NCBI RefSeq assembly: GCF_020623625.1
Contig: NC_060203.1
Location: forward strand, 1,364,001 to 1,428,000
Source of the DNA: Saccharomycodes ludwigii
Lineage: Eukaryota > Ascomycota > Saccharomycetes > Saccharomycodales > Saccharomycodaceae
Direction: 5' to 3'
Length of the DNA: 64,000 nucleotides
Both the position numbers and the translations under genes were made by a program. The notes under the pieces were generated by a model. That model was not told the DNA's origin. It searched no databases and saw only the letters and a list, made by a program, of their open reading frames with translations. This document shows, in pieces, positions 20,871-30,688 of this stretch; the stretch's first letter is position 1, and each line of letters starts with the position of its first letter.

Positions 20871-23667
20871 AATAATAATATTAAAACTAACAGTTTTAAC
20901 ACTACCAAAGGCAACATGAATAATGATGGCAAAATACCCTTTATCAATGACACCATATTAAACCATGAAAACTATTTGATCGACGATTATTACTACATTG
21001 GTACTGACCCATTAAATATGCTAAATACCAACAACAATGTATATACTGTAGGAACTATGCCGGATCAAAGTTTATTTTTATTTCAAAATTATTACTTCAA
21101 CATACTATGTGCTAATGACAGTAATTTGTCCTTAATCGTCGCTTCTCAAGAAAATGTAGGGGAAGAACAAAAAACATTATTTATACCCAAAAGCTTCTGT
21201 AATTTAATAAGCCTGGCCGGACAACAAAGAACCTCTCCTACAGATGTTAACACTCCTAATAACAAGAACAATAAGAACAGCAATGGGGGAACCACTCTTG
21301 TATCAGACAGTGTTTTAAAAAAAATAGCTTCAAGGATAATCGAAGATTTTGTGGATATAGAAATGTCCTTAATACCAATATTGTACCCTAAAAAAGAATG
21401 GAAAGATTCACTATTGGTTACATTATTGGACGTCGATAATACAGCTAACAACACTACAAACACTTTGAATTTATGCTGTATTTTATTGATATATGAATGG
21501 AAATTTAAATTAATTTCCATCAATGATAGCAATAACGAGCGTATTTTGCTCGAATTAATCAAACTTGTGTGTTTGCAAGATACCAAAAGCATCAAAAGTA
21601 CTCAATTATTATTGTTGCTGACTTATTATTCCATGTCTTTGAGTCCCCCCAGTAACTATAAATATGAATTAATTAATTTATGTTTCAGTAAAATATTGAC
21701 TCAAGGATTGTATATCGAGCCCGATAAGTTTACAAATAGCAATACCAACAGCGATTATAAAACCACTAAAGTAGTAACCTATTGGTGTTTTCAATTTTTG
21801 GACACGTGGTTTAATTTAACTATGGGTAAACCAAAATGCAATTTTACATTGGACGAATTCCAAATGAAGAATTTAACTGAGATATCTGCAGTTTTGCCTA
21901 AATCAATGAAATCCTATATGTTGCTATCTCGTTTTATTGTGGATGGGTTCGATGGACTAGACTTGAAACAATTAGGTGAAATAAACGGCAGTAAACCCAC
22001 CGGCGCTAATACAACGTTGCATAATGTTACTGGTATATTGCTTAACTTCAAAAATGTTTTAGAGAAATATCAATTGTATCATTCTATCGGAGAACATCTT
22101 ATAGACAACAATATGAACAGCAATGACGTCCACAATACTACCAAAGAACATGATACTCACGGGATGATTAACAACAGCTCCGAAAAAACTAACCACGATG
22201 CCACAGCCAAAACAAAAAACATTAGATTATTGGAAACTATGTGCACAAAGTTAGATGCAAGCCACATAATGGAAATCAAAATATCATTATACTATTTAAT
22301 TGTTAAATTATTGGTTACCTTGTACTCAAAAGGTATTGATGCTGATGTATCTATTTATAATTTGGCCAATGAGATTTTATCTTTGTATTATATTATTTTG
22401 AAAAGAGATGACATCAGTGTTGATATTACTGTTAATAATGAATCTACTTCAGCTATCTTGGTAATACCACCACATTTCCAGATATTACATTTTTTACCTA
22501 TCAACAACATAGCTTTGGTTGACTTTTGTTTAAAAATTTTAAGGGAGAAATCTTTTAGTGATGGTCATGATGAAACTATTTTTAATGTTTGGGAAACGTT
22601 TTGGGATAACAAACGTATTTTGGAGACAAAATTTAAAAAACAGACCAATAAGGACGAAATAAATAGCTTTTCGGCAGGAAATAATAGGAATACCCATGAT
22701 ATAACCACTATGAATCACATGAATAGTTCTATCAAAAGTTTTTCCAATTTTTTGCTGTTACAGCAATATATCACCAATGGGAATGTTATCAAAAACAACG
22801 AAGGTAACCTCGCCAGTCCTGACATATTTCATACTGCTGATGATAATAGCACCAATGACCCGGCAAAAACTAGTATGGATAAACAGGAACCAAAGGAAAA
22901 CCTAACCAGTGAGAGCATAAAGCAGTTTTTATCAAGCCCCTATGCAACGACTGGCGTAGGACCTAACACTTTATCTAATAGTGTATTTAATAACGTAAAT
23001 TTCAATGTTTTCGGTCAATTTAAAAGTAACCAGGCGGATATCATTAATACAACAAAGACATCTACTAATAATGCGAATCCTGTTGATAGCACGTTCGACA
23101 ATAACAAGAGAACATATAGAATGATGTCATTCATTCAAGATGAGGATGACGAGGGATATATAGAAGACGATGAAGAAGATGATGATACTAATAACGACAG
23201 TAATGAAAACCCTTTAGAAATTATTTTTCCACCAAGAAAATTGCACGCTAATAATAACAGTAATAATGAACACTACAATCGTAGACATAACAGTAATATT
23301 TTTCCATCAAAAAAAAAGAATACTACAAACTTATTTCCCACTATTACATCAATTCCTACAACCAGTGATAAAAACAACATTAAAAATAGAAATAAAAATA
23401 AAAATAAAAATAATCACAAGAGTATAGGAATTACTATGCGTACCGATATTAACAATAATGCCAGTAGCACTCTTCCAACGACGAATGTTACAACCGCTGT
23501 ACAAACCCCACCTTCGAATGTTGTCAATGAATCAACTACACCTAGATCATTTATAGATTTGTTAGCTGTTGCTGCTTCAGGTAGGCTAAATAAAGATGAT
23601 ATTGATAATAAAAACGGTGAAAGAGAAAAAATGAATAAGGAAAGCATTATACTAGACACAAATATGG

Positions 23668-23704
<37 letters not shown>

Positions 23705-23936
23705 GGGTAATTCTGCCAATAATGATATTTTAGAACAAACAGTTGATGATAATTCTACTCAAAATAATGGTGCCACGTATAATTCCACCCAAAATAATGG
23801 TACCACGTATAATTCTACTCAAAATAATGGTACCACGTATAATTCTAATACTAGACCTATTGCTACTACTAATAATAATAATAACAAAGAATTGACTTTA
23901 AAACCTACATTAAGCATACAAAACTTAATTGAGTAG
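20496..23936 (+). CDS. SIP4: Zn2Cys6 activator of gluconeogenic genes
   Basis: Sip4 is a Snf1-linked activator that binds CSREs. The frame runs four codons upstream through a non-ATG codon; I start at the ATG at 20496, giving 1146 residues (S. cerevisiae 829). The zinc cluster CDRCRLKKIKC...C..C......C has Cys at 47, 50, 57, 64, 67 and 74, followed by the linker SDKLSRRGFPKGYTEMLEKQV typical of Sip4/Cat8 and a short coiled-coil before a poly-Asn run. The middle is an ordered helical regulatory region (about 230-740) and the C-terminal third is Asn-rich, with an acidic patch and three 30-base tandem repeats. Cat8 shares the DNA-binding linker, but the position between DPB11 and ARG3 is that of SIP4. 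Confidence 0.87.
23668..23702. repeat. (AAT)n microsatellite in SIP4
   Basis: An in-frame trinucleotide run encodes poly-Asn in the C-terminal region of SIP4. Confidence 0.85.
23751..23848 (+). repeat. 30-base tandem repeat in SIP4, 3.3 copies
   Basis: Units at 23751-23780, 23781-23810 and 23811-23840 plus eight bases of a fourth encode a repeated NSTQNNGTTY decapeptide. The copies differ at only a few bases, so the array is young. Confidence 0.95.
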
Positions 23937-24423
23937 GTATGATTAGTATATATATATATATATATATATATATGTAAATGTGTGCGAATTTCTCTTTAAT
24001 AATATCTTTTATTCTTATTTTTGAACCTATTTCTACACATTTTTCTGATAAAATTAACAATTTGTATGACAGTAATTGTACTAAATATTACAACAAAGTT
24101 ATAATTTTTCAATTCACATTAGTACTAAGTTGTAGAGCCATGAAAAAAGACATTTTTAGTAGTAACAATCTTTTATCTTAAATAATATTAATTTTTTTTT
24201 CTTGAATCAAAACGTAAATAAACGTTTATAATTAATTTTAATCGCGTAGCAAATTAAAAAAAAAAAAAAAAAATTGGTTTCTGGGTAACTTTTTATATCA
24301 ATAATGCATTTACTATAAATAAAAATAAGTTAGAACTTTGTTAAACTCTGAACATTAACTTTAACTAATAAACTACAATATATATTAAAAGAACAACAAA
24401 TTGGAACAAATTGAAAGGTAAAT

Positions 24424-24454
<31 letters not shown>

Positions 24455-24493
24455 AACAAAAAAAACAAAAAAAAAGTGCTTCTCATTGCAACT
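23937..24493. other. Intergenic, SIP4 3' side and NTR2 promoter
   Basis: It holds a (TA)n run at 23948-23972 just after the SIP4 stop, and A-runs at 24255-24273 and 24426-24475, the latter reaching almost to the NTR2 ATG. No gene is seen. Confidence 0.6.
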
Positions 24494-25747
24494 ATGTTTA
24501 AGAAACGGAAAATTATAAAAAAACCTTCGATAGTCAGTAATTCAAAGGAGGTTACAGAAGGACCATTCACCAGCAGTACCACTGATATTAGTAATACGAT
24601 TCATAATAAAAGAACAAAAATAAAATTATCCTTTGCGACGGATGATGATGGTAATGTTAATAAGCAAAATTCAGATTTTGATGAAATCGCCAATACTACT
24701 AAAAACAATAATCCACCAAAAAATTCTATTACTTCCTTTTTAAAAGGTGAAAAACATAGTGATTCTTTGTATAGTACTAATAATTTACATTTATCAAAGA
24801 AGAAATTGAAGTCAAGGCTTCGCAAAAATACTATCTCCAATCCTGACTTTGGATCCAATTCTAATAACAATGTTTTTTCCACATCCAATCATAATAATAC
24901 CAAAAACAATAAAGACAAGGATTATGACTTGGAAGATTTGAAAACTTTATATCAAACATCTACCGATCTCACTAAGGAGCTACGGCATGATAATGATGTT
25001 GAAGCGTTTAAAGCCTCAACAAGCCCGACCGTAATACTGAATTTGGAGGATTTAGAAGACGAAGACAATAATATGGTGCACAATAAAATTAATAACAGAA
25101 ATAGAAACGAAGTTATTTTAACTGAGCAACAGGTAGATATAATAAAATTACGGAAGTTAAAGAGACAACAACAGGAATCAAATAGAGATTATGGTGATAG
25201 GGATAAGAGTAGAAAAATATTGATGAAGGAAGATAGAGAGTACGTAAAATTATTTGAACAAAATAATAGAGAGGAATTATCAGAAATGGACAAAGGGGGG
25301 GATTTTGGAACAATTTCATTACCCACCCACAATGATAAAAGAAATAATAAAAAAGAAGGTTACGATAACGACGAATATGATAGTGTGTTTATTGAAAATT
25401 CAGATGGGAGACTAGCACTAACAGAAAATGAACAGCTACAACAAGATTTAGAAAGAGAACGCGAAATTAAATCAAAATTACACGACATATACGGTGAGTT
25501 GGTGATGAGCAACAGTGATGAGGAGAACGATGGTAACGAGTTTATGGCTTTGAAAGGTGATATTGTTTTAGAACAATCTGAACTAACAGCAAATATTGAT
25601 GGCATGATAGAACAAGTTCAAAAAGATTTGAAAAGTGTGGATGAAAAATTAGTCAACAATAAATTACAATTAGATCTTTTGAGGAAGGAGTTCAAAACAA
25701 TTTTGGAAACGGGAATATTGCCAAAAGAAAGCAAAGGCGTTAATTGA
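24494..25747 (+). CDS. NTR2: Spliceosome-disassembly factor
   Basis: Ntr2 forms the NTR complex with Ntr1/Spp382 and Prp43, which takes apart the intron-lariat spliceosome. The frame opens slightly earlier without ATG; the ATG at 24494 gives MFKKRKIIKKPS and 417 residues (S. cerevisiae 322). Similarity is scattered but ordered: a basic N-terminus, VILNLEDLEDED (yeast LLILNMEDL), EDREYVKLFEQNNREELSEM (yeast ERDYVKLL...REIME), LALTENEQLQQDLE, and a C-terminal coiled-coil (MIEQVQKDLKSVDEKL) like that of yeast. In S. cerevisiae NTR2 lies beside ALY1 on the sister region YKR021-022. Its place here, in the same relative orientation to ALY, agrees with the ancestral order. Recognition is from memory of a divergent family. 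Confidence 0.8.
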   Translation: MFKKRKIIKKPSIVSNSKEVTEGPFTSSTTDISNTIHNKRTKIKLSFATDDDGNVNKQNSDFDEIANTTKNNNPPKNSITSFLKGEKHSDSLYSTNNLHLSKKKLKSRLRKNTISNPDFGSNSNNNVFSTSNHNNTKNNKDKDYDLEDLKTLYQTSTDLTKELRHDNDVEAFKASTSPTVILNLEDLEDEDNNMVHNKINNRNRNEVILTEQQVDIIKLRKLKRQQQESNRDYGDRDKSRKILMKEDREYVKLFEQNNREELSEMDKGGDFGTISLPTHNDKRNNKKEGYDNDEYDSVFIENSDGRLALTENEQLQQDLEREREIKSKLHDIYGELVMSNSDEENDGNEFMALKGDIVLEQSELTANIDGMIEQVQKDLKSVDEKLVNNKLQLDLLRKEFKTILETGILPKESKGVN

Positions 25748-26581
25748 AAATATCGGTGGGTCTATATAAATTAGATGTCATATGCATTTTTGTATAAAAT
25801 TTTCAATAAATAGGTAATAAATCTCACATTTGATTTCTTATATCAGAACTATTTACTCTTTTTTTTTTTTTTCCTTTTATCCCCTTCTTTTAATTATTCT
25901 TTCGAAGTGGCTACACTTATATATATATTTATATATTGTGCTTCTTAGAATCGTTTTCTCAAACTAATATAGAATCGGTAATTCTTCCGAGGATGCAATG
26001 AGAAAAAGTCGGCAGATTATGTTGTTTTTTGTGCATCGCGTAAAAAAAAAAAAAAAAAAAAAATTGGGAAATCGGCAAATACTACACAAATTACCGAGTT
26101 TGTATCAGTTGCTTACAAATTGCGCAGAAAACCGTGTACAAATAGATAAAACCTATATATGATTTGTGCGTCATGCAAAAATAAAAAATTTGATTGGCGA
26201 TGACTCTATTATCATAAAAATTTAAAGGATGAAAAGAAAAATTACTCAATGTACTGGTGTGTTATTTTGATAACGATAGAATTAGAAAGTGGAGGGAATG
26301 GGAACAACGCATATATAAACAGACAGAAATATTTATCATTCTATAATTGAAATGTTTCTTTTATCTCATTCTTACCTATGTTTTTTTTCTTCTATTTTAT
26401 TTTCAAATATACTAATAAAATACAAATATAAATACCAACTTCATTCACTTATAAACCAAATAATAATATAAAGGTTGTAACTCGTAGTTTAACAGCAGCG
26501 ATCTAATAGTTTATTATCATCTAATTAAAAAACAATAATAACGCAAAGAAAATAAATACATCTAAAAAAAAAAAAAAAAAA
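25748..26581. other. Intergenic, ARG3 promoter
   Basis: It holds an A-run at 26041-26062, a TGACTCT Gcn4-like heptamer at 26201-26207, and an A-run touching the ARG3 start codon (26564-26581). A TATATATATTTATATAT stretch lies near 25918-25935. No gene is seen. Confidence 0.6.
26201..26207 (+). promoter_or_regulatory. Gcn4-like site (TGACTCT) upstream of ARG3
   Basis: It has one mismatch to the Gcn4 consensus TGASTCA and lies 381 bases upstream of the ARG3 ATG. ARG3 is a known target of general amino-acid control in S. cerevisiae. A single 7-mer is weak evidence. Confidence 0.35.
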
Positions 26582-27559
26582 ATGACTACTTCTAAACAAA
26601 TCCGCCATTTAGTTTCTATCAAGGACTTGACTGATGAGGAATTTAATATTTTAGTTTCCAAGGCCGAATATTACAAAAAATTATTTAAATCGGGTGATCC
26701 AAAAGTCTTTGAGGAAAACAACAAAAAGTTATTGGGAAGAACTGCTGCGTTAATTTTCTCTAAAAGATCCACTAGAACCAGAATTTCATCCGAAGGGGCT
26801 GCCGCTTTTTTTGGTGCCCAACCAATGTTTTTAGGCAGAGATGACATTCAATTGGGCGTGAACGAAAGTTTTTTCGATACCATTAATGTTGTGTCTTCAA
26901 TGGTTTCTTGTATTTTTGCTCGTGTAAACAAACACTCCGAAATTCAAGAATTGTGCAAATATTCAAAAGTTCCAATCATCAATTCCCTATGTGATAAATA
27001 CCACCCTTTACAAGCTATTTGTGACATGTTAACAATTAAGGAACACCTGGATTATACTAAAAATAAGCTAAAGATGGCTTGGATTGGTGACTCTAACAAT
27101 GTCATCAATGATATGTGTATTGCAGCCTTGAAATGTGGCATTGATGTTGCTATTGCTACCCCATTAAATATTGAAATGGACCTTGATATAGTGGAAGCTG
27201 CTAAGGAAGTTGCCAAAAGAAATAATTGTGAAGTACTAATAACCCATGATTCTGAACTAGCCTCTAAAGATGCTGATATTTTGGTTACCGATACCTTCAT
27301 TTCCATGGGGGAAGAGTATCAAAAAGAAGCCAAGTTAAAACAATTTCAAGATTTCCAAATAAATAAAAAATTAGCTGACTTAGCTAAACCAAATTATAAA
27401 TTTATGCATTGCTTACCAAGACACCATGAAGAAGTTACTGATGAGATATTTTATGATAAAGATCATTCCATAGTGTTTGCCGAAGCTGAAAATAGACTAT
27501 ACGCAGCCATAGCAACAATAGCTGTTTTTGTTAATAACAAGGGTGATTTCAGTCTATAA
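26582..27559 (+). CDS. ARG3: Ornithine carbamoyltransferase
   Basis: Arg3 joins carbamoyl phosphate and ornithine to give citrulline in arginine synthesis. The 325 residues (yeast 338) show the complete enzyme: carbamoyl-phosphate loop STRTR (63-67), HPLQ (141-144), the ornithine-side DTFISMG loop (SMG at 241-243) and HCLP (276-279). No mitochondrial presequence precedes the carbamoyltransferase fold, so it is probably cytosolic, as in S. cerevisiae and unlike most fungi outside this group. The codon choice looks biased as in well-expressed genes. An A18 run abuts the ATG. TRL1 follows convergently, 100 bases on. Confidence 0.97.
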   Translation: MTTSKQIRHLVSIKDLTDEEFNILVSKAEYYKKLFKSGDPKVFEENNKKLLGRTAALIFSKRSTRTRISSEGAAAFFGAQPMFLGRDDIQLGVNESFFDTINVVSSMVSCIFARVNKHSEIQELCKYSKVPIINSLCDKYHPLQAICDMLTIKEHLDYTKNKLKMAWIGDSNNVINDMCIAALKCGIDVAIATPLNIEMDLDIVEAAKEVAKRNNCEVLITHDSELASKDADILVTDTFISMGEEYQKEAKLKQFQDFQINKKLADLAKPNYKFMHCLPRHHEEVTDEIFYDKDHSIVFAEAENRLYAAIATIAVFVNNKGDFSL

Positions 27560-27659
27560 TTTTTCAATATTTAGATTATCTACTTTACGTAGCTGGTATG
27601 TAATAATATTTTTTCCTTATATAAAATATTAGTATGTAAGACTTTTATTCTTTTATAGT

Positions 27660-30146
27660 TTAAAAATTGATAACCACTTTAGCCCTGATGGTAGGTAAAG
27701 GATCAGGGAATTCCAAACATTCTATATCAGTTTTGCTTGTATTGCTGTAATATTGCATGGCAAGTGTATTGGAATAATATGGGGCAACACCCTCCGTAAG
27801 GATACCAACGGTAATATGTGGATATTTATTACAGCAATTTAATCCTTTTTCAAGAAAATTATTGCCATCGCTATTCTCATGGGAAACACACTTATCATTG
27901 ACTATATTTACCAAAATAGTGGCAATTTTATCATCCCAAAGCAGTTTTTTCAACTCAATTGACAAATAATCTTGACTTTGAATAACTGGCTTAGTTTTAC
28001 CTGATAAGGAAGCGTGGACAATTGCATCTTTGTAAACTTCATTATAGTGTAGCCATATCTTTTTCTCCAAATCGGAACCCTTTTTTGAGCCAGAAACATG
28101 ACTTAGAGTAACATGGAAAGGTGTTTTTAGCTTACCGTTAGTAAACAATTTGTGTATAACGTCATTATCATTTAAATTACTTGTCCGTAACAAACGATAT
28201 ATCGCTGTACAGACTTGAGCAGTGTCTTCAATATTGGCTGAAAAGTATACCGGTGATAACTTTTTTTTGCCAACCTTTCCTTTGTCATTTTGAACTCCCT
28301 CATTCTGACCCAGTTCAGCTCGTTTATTCCTCACTGATAAACAAGTTTTAAATGCTTTGTCAAACTCTTCGTCCGTCGGTATATTCGGAATTAAAATTGG
28401 ATACCTTTCATGTATTTTTCCCACTATAATTTTGCTATTTTCTAATGAAGGGTTCGTTTGCAATACATTAATGCCCTTAATAACATAATCAAATTGACAA
28501 TCTGGTAAAACAGAGGTATTCAGAGGCTGGAACGATTTAACAAATGAATTCATAATACCCCTAATTTTTTTTACCCCACCTTTCGACAATTTAATTGTTT
28601 GATGATTGTCGCCACGCTCAATGATCCTTTCCACATTCTGTTTGGCGACTTCATTAATCACATCACGATCGATAAATGGGGCTGCGATTACCTGAATATT
28701 CGTATCATATGGCAAGTAGTCCTCCTTAAACTCAGAAATCCAATCAAAAATCTGTTTTCTGTGTAAAAATTGATGGTTGTTCCTATCAACAATCACACAT
28801 TTCTTGGTTTGAAGCAATTCCAAAGATTTTTGAATCAATTTGGATTTGTCTTTGCCTCGAATATCGTCATTTTGAATATGGCCCCAAGTATCAGAAAATA
28901 AGATCGTTAAAATATTGGCAATCAAAGTTTTGCCCGAACCAATAACGCTTACGGGCACAATCAAAAATTTTGTCTTTTTATCAATGAGACCTCTGTCGAT
29001 AGCATTCTGCTTATTTAATTCCTCAACTTTCCCCAAATTTAAAACCTCTATACCGCTCATGCCATAACTTTCCAAAAAAAGTTTCCGTAATTTTATAATA
29101 CCAAAATTTTGTAGATACCTCTCGCACAATTCACAATCTTTGTCTAAAATCGGACATACAAAATCCAAATATTTGTTTGTGATAAATTTATGTTTAGGAA
29201 ATTTAAATGGTCTAACTTTATTCCCACTTTTAATATAATCCTTGGTAGCTTCTCGCCATTGTCTATACATTAAATAAGGTTCTTCAAATTTATATTTGAA
29301 TAAAAATGGAGAGTTTGTATCTTTATAATGACATCTAATAACAAAACCTTCTATTTCTTTACCTTCGAACGATCCTGTTAGTTTACATTTCTCAAAAAAT
29401 TCAAGTAAGCCGGACAAAGCTGGTTCACTAAAATGTCTAACCTTTTTAAATCCCCATTTATCAGCAAACTCATCTACTTTGTCGAGTGACTCTGTTACAA
29501 AGTTTTCCACATTATGGTTTAATCCATGTAAATATAAACCAGCATTGTTGCCATCATATTCCAAAATATGTTCTTCAAACGAGTCGTCGCAATATTCAGC
29601 AACTGCTGTGTAATTATTATGATACAGGGTTAAAGCCAATTCTCTCAGTAAGTTTTCATCGTTATCTAATTGAGCACGTAAAAACTTTTCACCGGATGTG
29701 GCATGATTTCTGGTTAAATCATCTCTATTACCAACTGAATGTTTACTACAAACTACTAAAGTACCATCATTTAAACCACTTATCAATAAAATGCATCCAT
29801 TTTCTTTTAAGCTAACTTCATATGGACCCACAGTGTCTTCACAAATTTTGCTCCATTTTGTCATTGATGTTTCATCTACCGCAAAAAACTTGTCGTAGCC
29901 TCTACAAACCACTCTGTAATGTCCATCTTCACATTTCATTGTAAATAAGCCTCTTGCTAATGACAATAATTTTATTTTGTGCTGTTTCTCATAATCCCAT
30001 TCATTAAATTTCCAACTAGTAATAGGGATTTCCATGCCGGATGAATTTTTAATAAAAAATTTCCTTTGGATTGGTCTTCCTTTACTATTGGAAGATTTGG
30101 AAGCCAAATCAAGGTCGTGTACTAGCTGGTCAATTTGATGCACCAT
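27660..30146 (-). CDS. TRL1: tRNA ligase (tri-domain)
   Basis: Trl1 heals and seals tRNA exons after splicing and joins HAC1 mRNA in the unfolded-protein response. The protein has 828 residues (yeast 827). All three activities are visible: the N-terminal ligase with the adenylated lysine in KENG at Lys114, the same number as in S. cerevisiae; the kinase P-loop GSGKT at 403-407; and the cyclic phosphodiesterase with two HxT motifs (His678-Thr680 and His777-Thr779). The ATG at 30146 gives MVHQIDQLVHDL. It is convergent with ARG3 and divergent from EXO70, as in S. cerevisiae. Confidence 0.97.
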   Translation of the reverse strand: MVHQIDQLVHDLDLASKSSNSKGRPIQRKFFIKNSSGMEIPITSWKFNEWDYEKQHKIKLLSLARGLFTMKCEDGHYRVVCRGYDKFFAVDETSMTKWSKICEDTVGPYEVSLKENGCILLISGLNDGTLVVCSKHSVGNRDDLTRNHATSGEKFLRAQLDNDENLLRELALTLYHNNYTAVAEYCDDSFEEHILEYDGNNAGLYLHGLNHNVENFVTESLDKVDEFADKWGFKKVRHFSEPALSGLLEFFEKCKLTGSFEGKEIEGFVIRCHYKDTNSPFLFKYKFEEPYLMYRQWREATKDYIKSGNKVRPFKFPKHKFITNKYLDFVCPILDKDCELCERYLQNFGIIKLRKLFLESYGMSGIEVLNLGKVEELNKQNAIDRGLIDKKTKFLIVPVSVIGSGKTLIANILTILFSDTWGHIQNDDIRGKDKSKLIQKSLELLQTKKCVIVDRNNHQFLHRKQIFDWISEFKEDYLPYDTNIQVIAAPFIDRDVINEVAKQNVERIIERGDNHQTIKLSKGGVKKIRGIMNSFVKSFQPLNTSVLPDCQFDYVIKGINVLQTNPSLENSKIIVGKIHERYPILIPNIPTDEEFDKAFKTCLSVRNKRAELGQNEGVQNDKGKVGKKKLSPVYFSANIEDTAQVCTAIYRLLRTSNLNDNDVIHKLFTNGKLKTPFHVTLSHVSGSKKGSDLEKKIWLHYNEVYKDAIVHASLSGKTKPVIQSQDYLSIELKKLLWDDKIATILVNIVNDKCVSHENSDGNNFLEKGLNCCNKYPHITVGILTEGVAPYYSNTLAMQYYSNTSKTDIECLEFPDPLPTIRAKVVINF

Positions 30147-30688
30147 GCTGCGTATAAAATGAATGGTGAGATTTAGGTGATTTATTTAGTTTCACAAAAC
30201 TTCGTTTAAAAGCCTAACTAGAAACAAAAGGGTACCAACGAGGGTCAATAATATGTTAAGTATATATATATATATGTAGAGAGGGAGGGAGAGAAAGAGA
30301 GAGAGATGTGAAAAATATTTCTTCAATAGAAAATTTTTTTTTTCCACTTCTCTTTTTTTTTTTTTTTTTTTTTTATTTTTCTAAATCCGATAACTAGCAT
30401 TTAATTTTTCGTACTTTATAAGTGTTCGGTATATATATATATATGTATTTTTTTTTTTTTTTTTTTTTACTTTAAGTATAAAGGACAAAGGGTGCCCAGA
30501 ACTGGAAAATCGACTCACCATTTTGTTATATTTTTAATTGAGTGTTCTATCTGTTGGTCTTAGTTAAACAACAACAAGAAAAAAAAAAAAAAAAATATCC
30601 CTTTCAATTTTTATTGATTTTTCTTCTACTCTTTTTTCCCACCCATTAAAATAAGTTGTTATCTGACACCCCATAAAATAATAGAATA
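30147..30688. other. Divergent promoter region TRL1/EXO70
   Basis: It holds (TA)n at 30261-30275, a GA-rich stretch at 30277-30306, T-runs at about 30351-30374 and 30449-30469, and an A-run at 30578-30595. No gene is seen. Confidence 0.6.
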
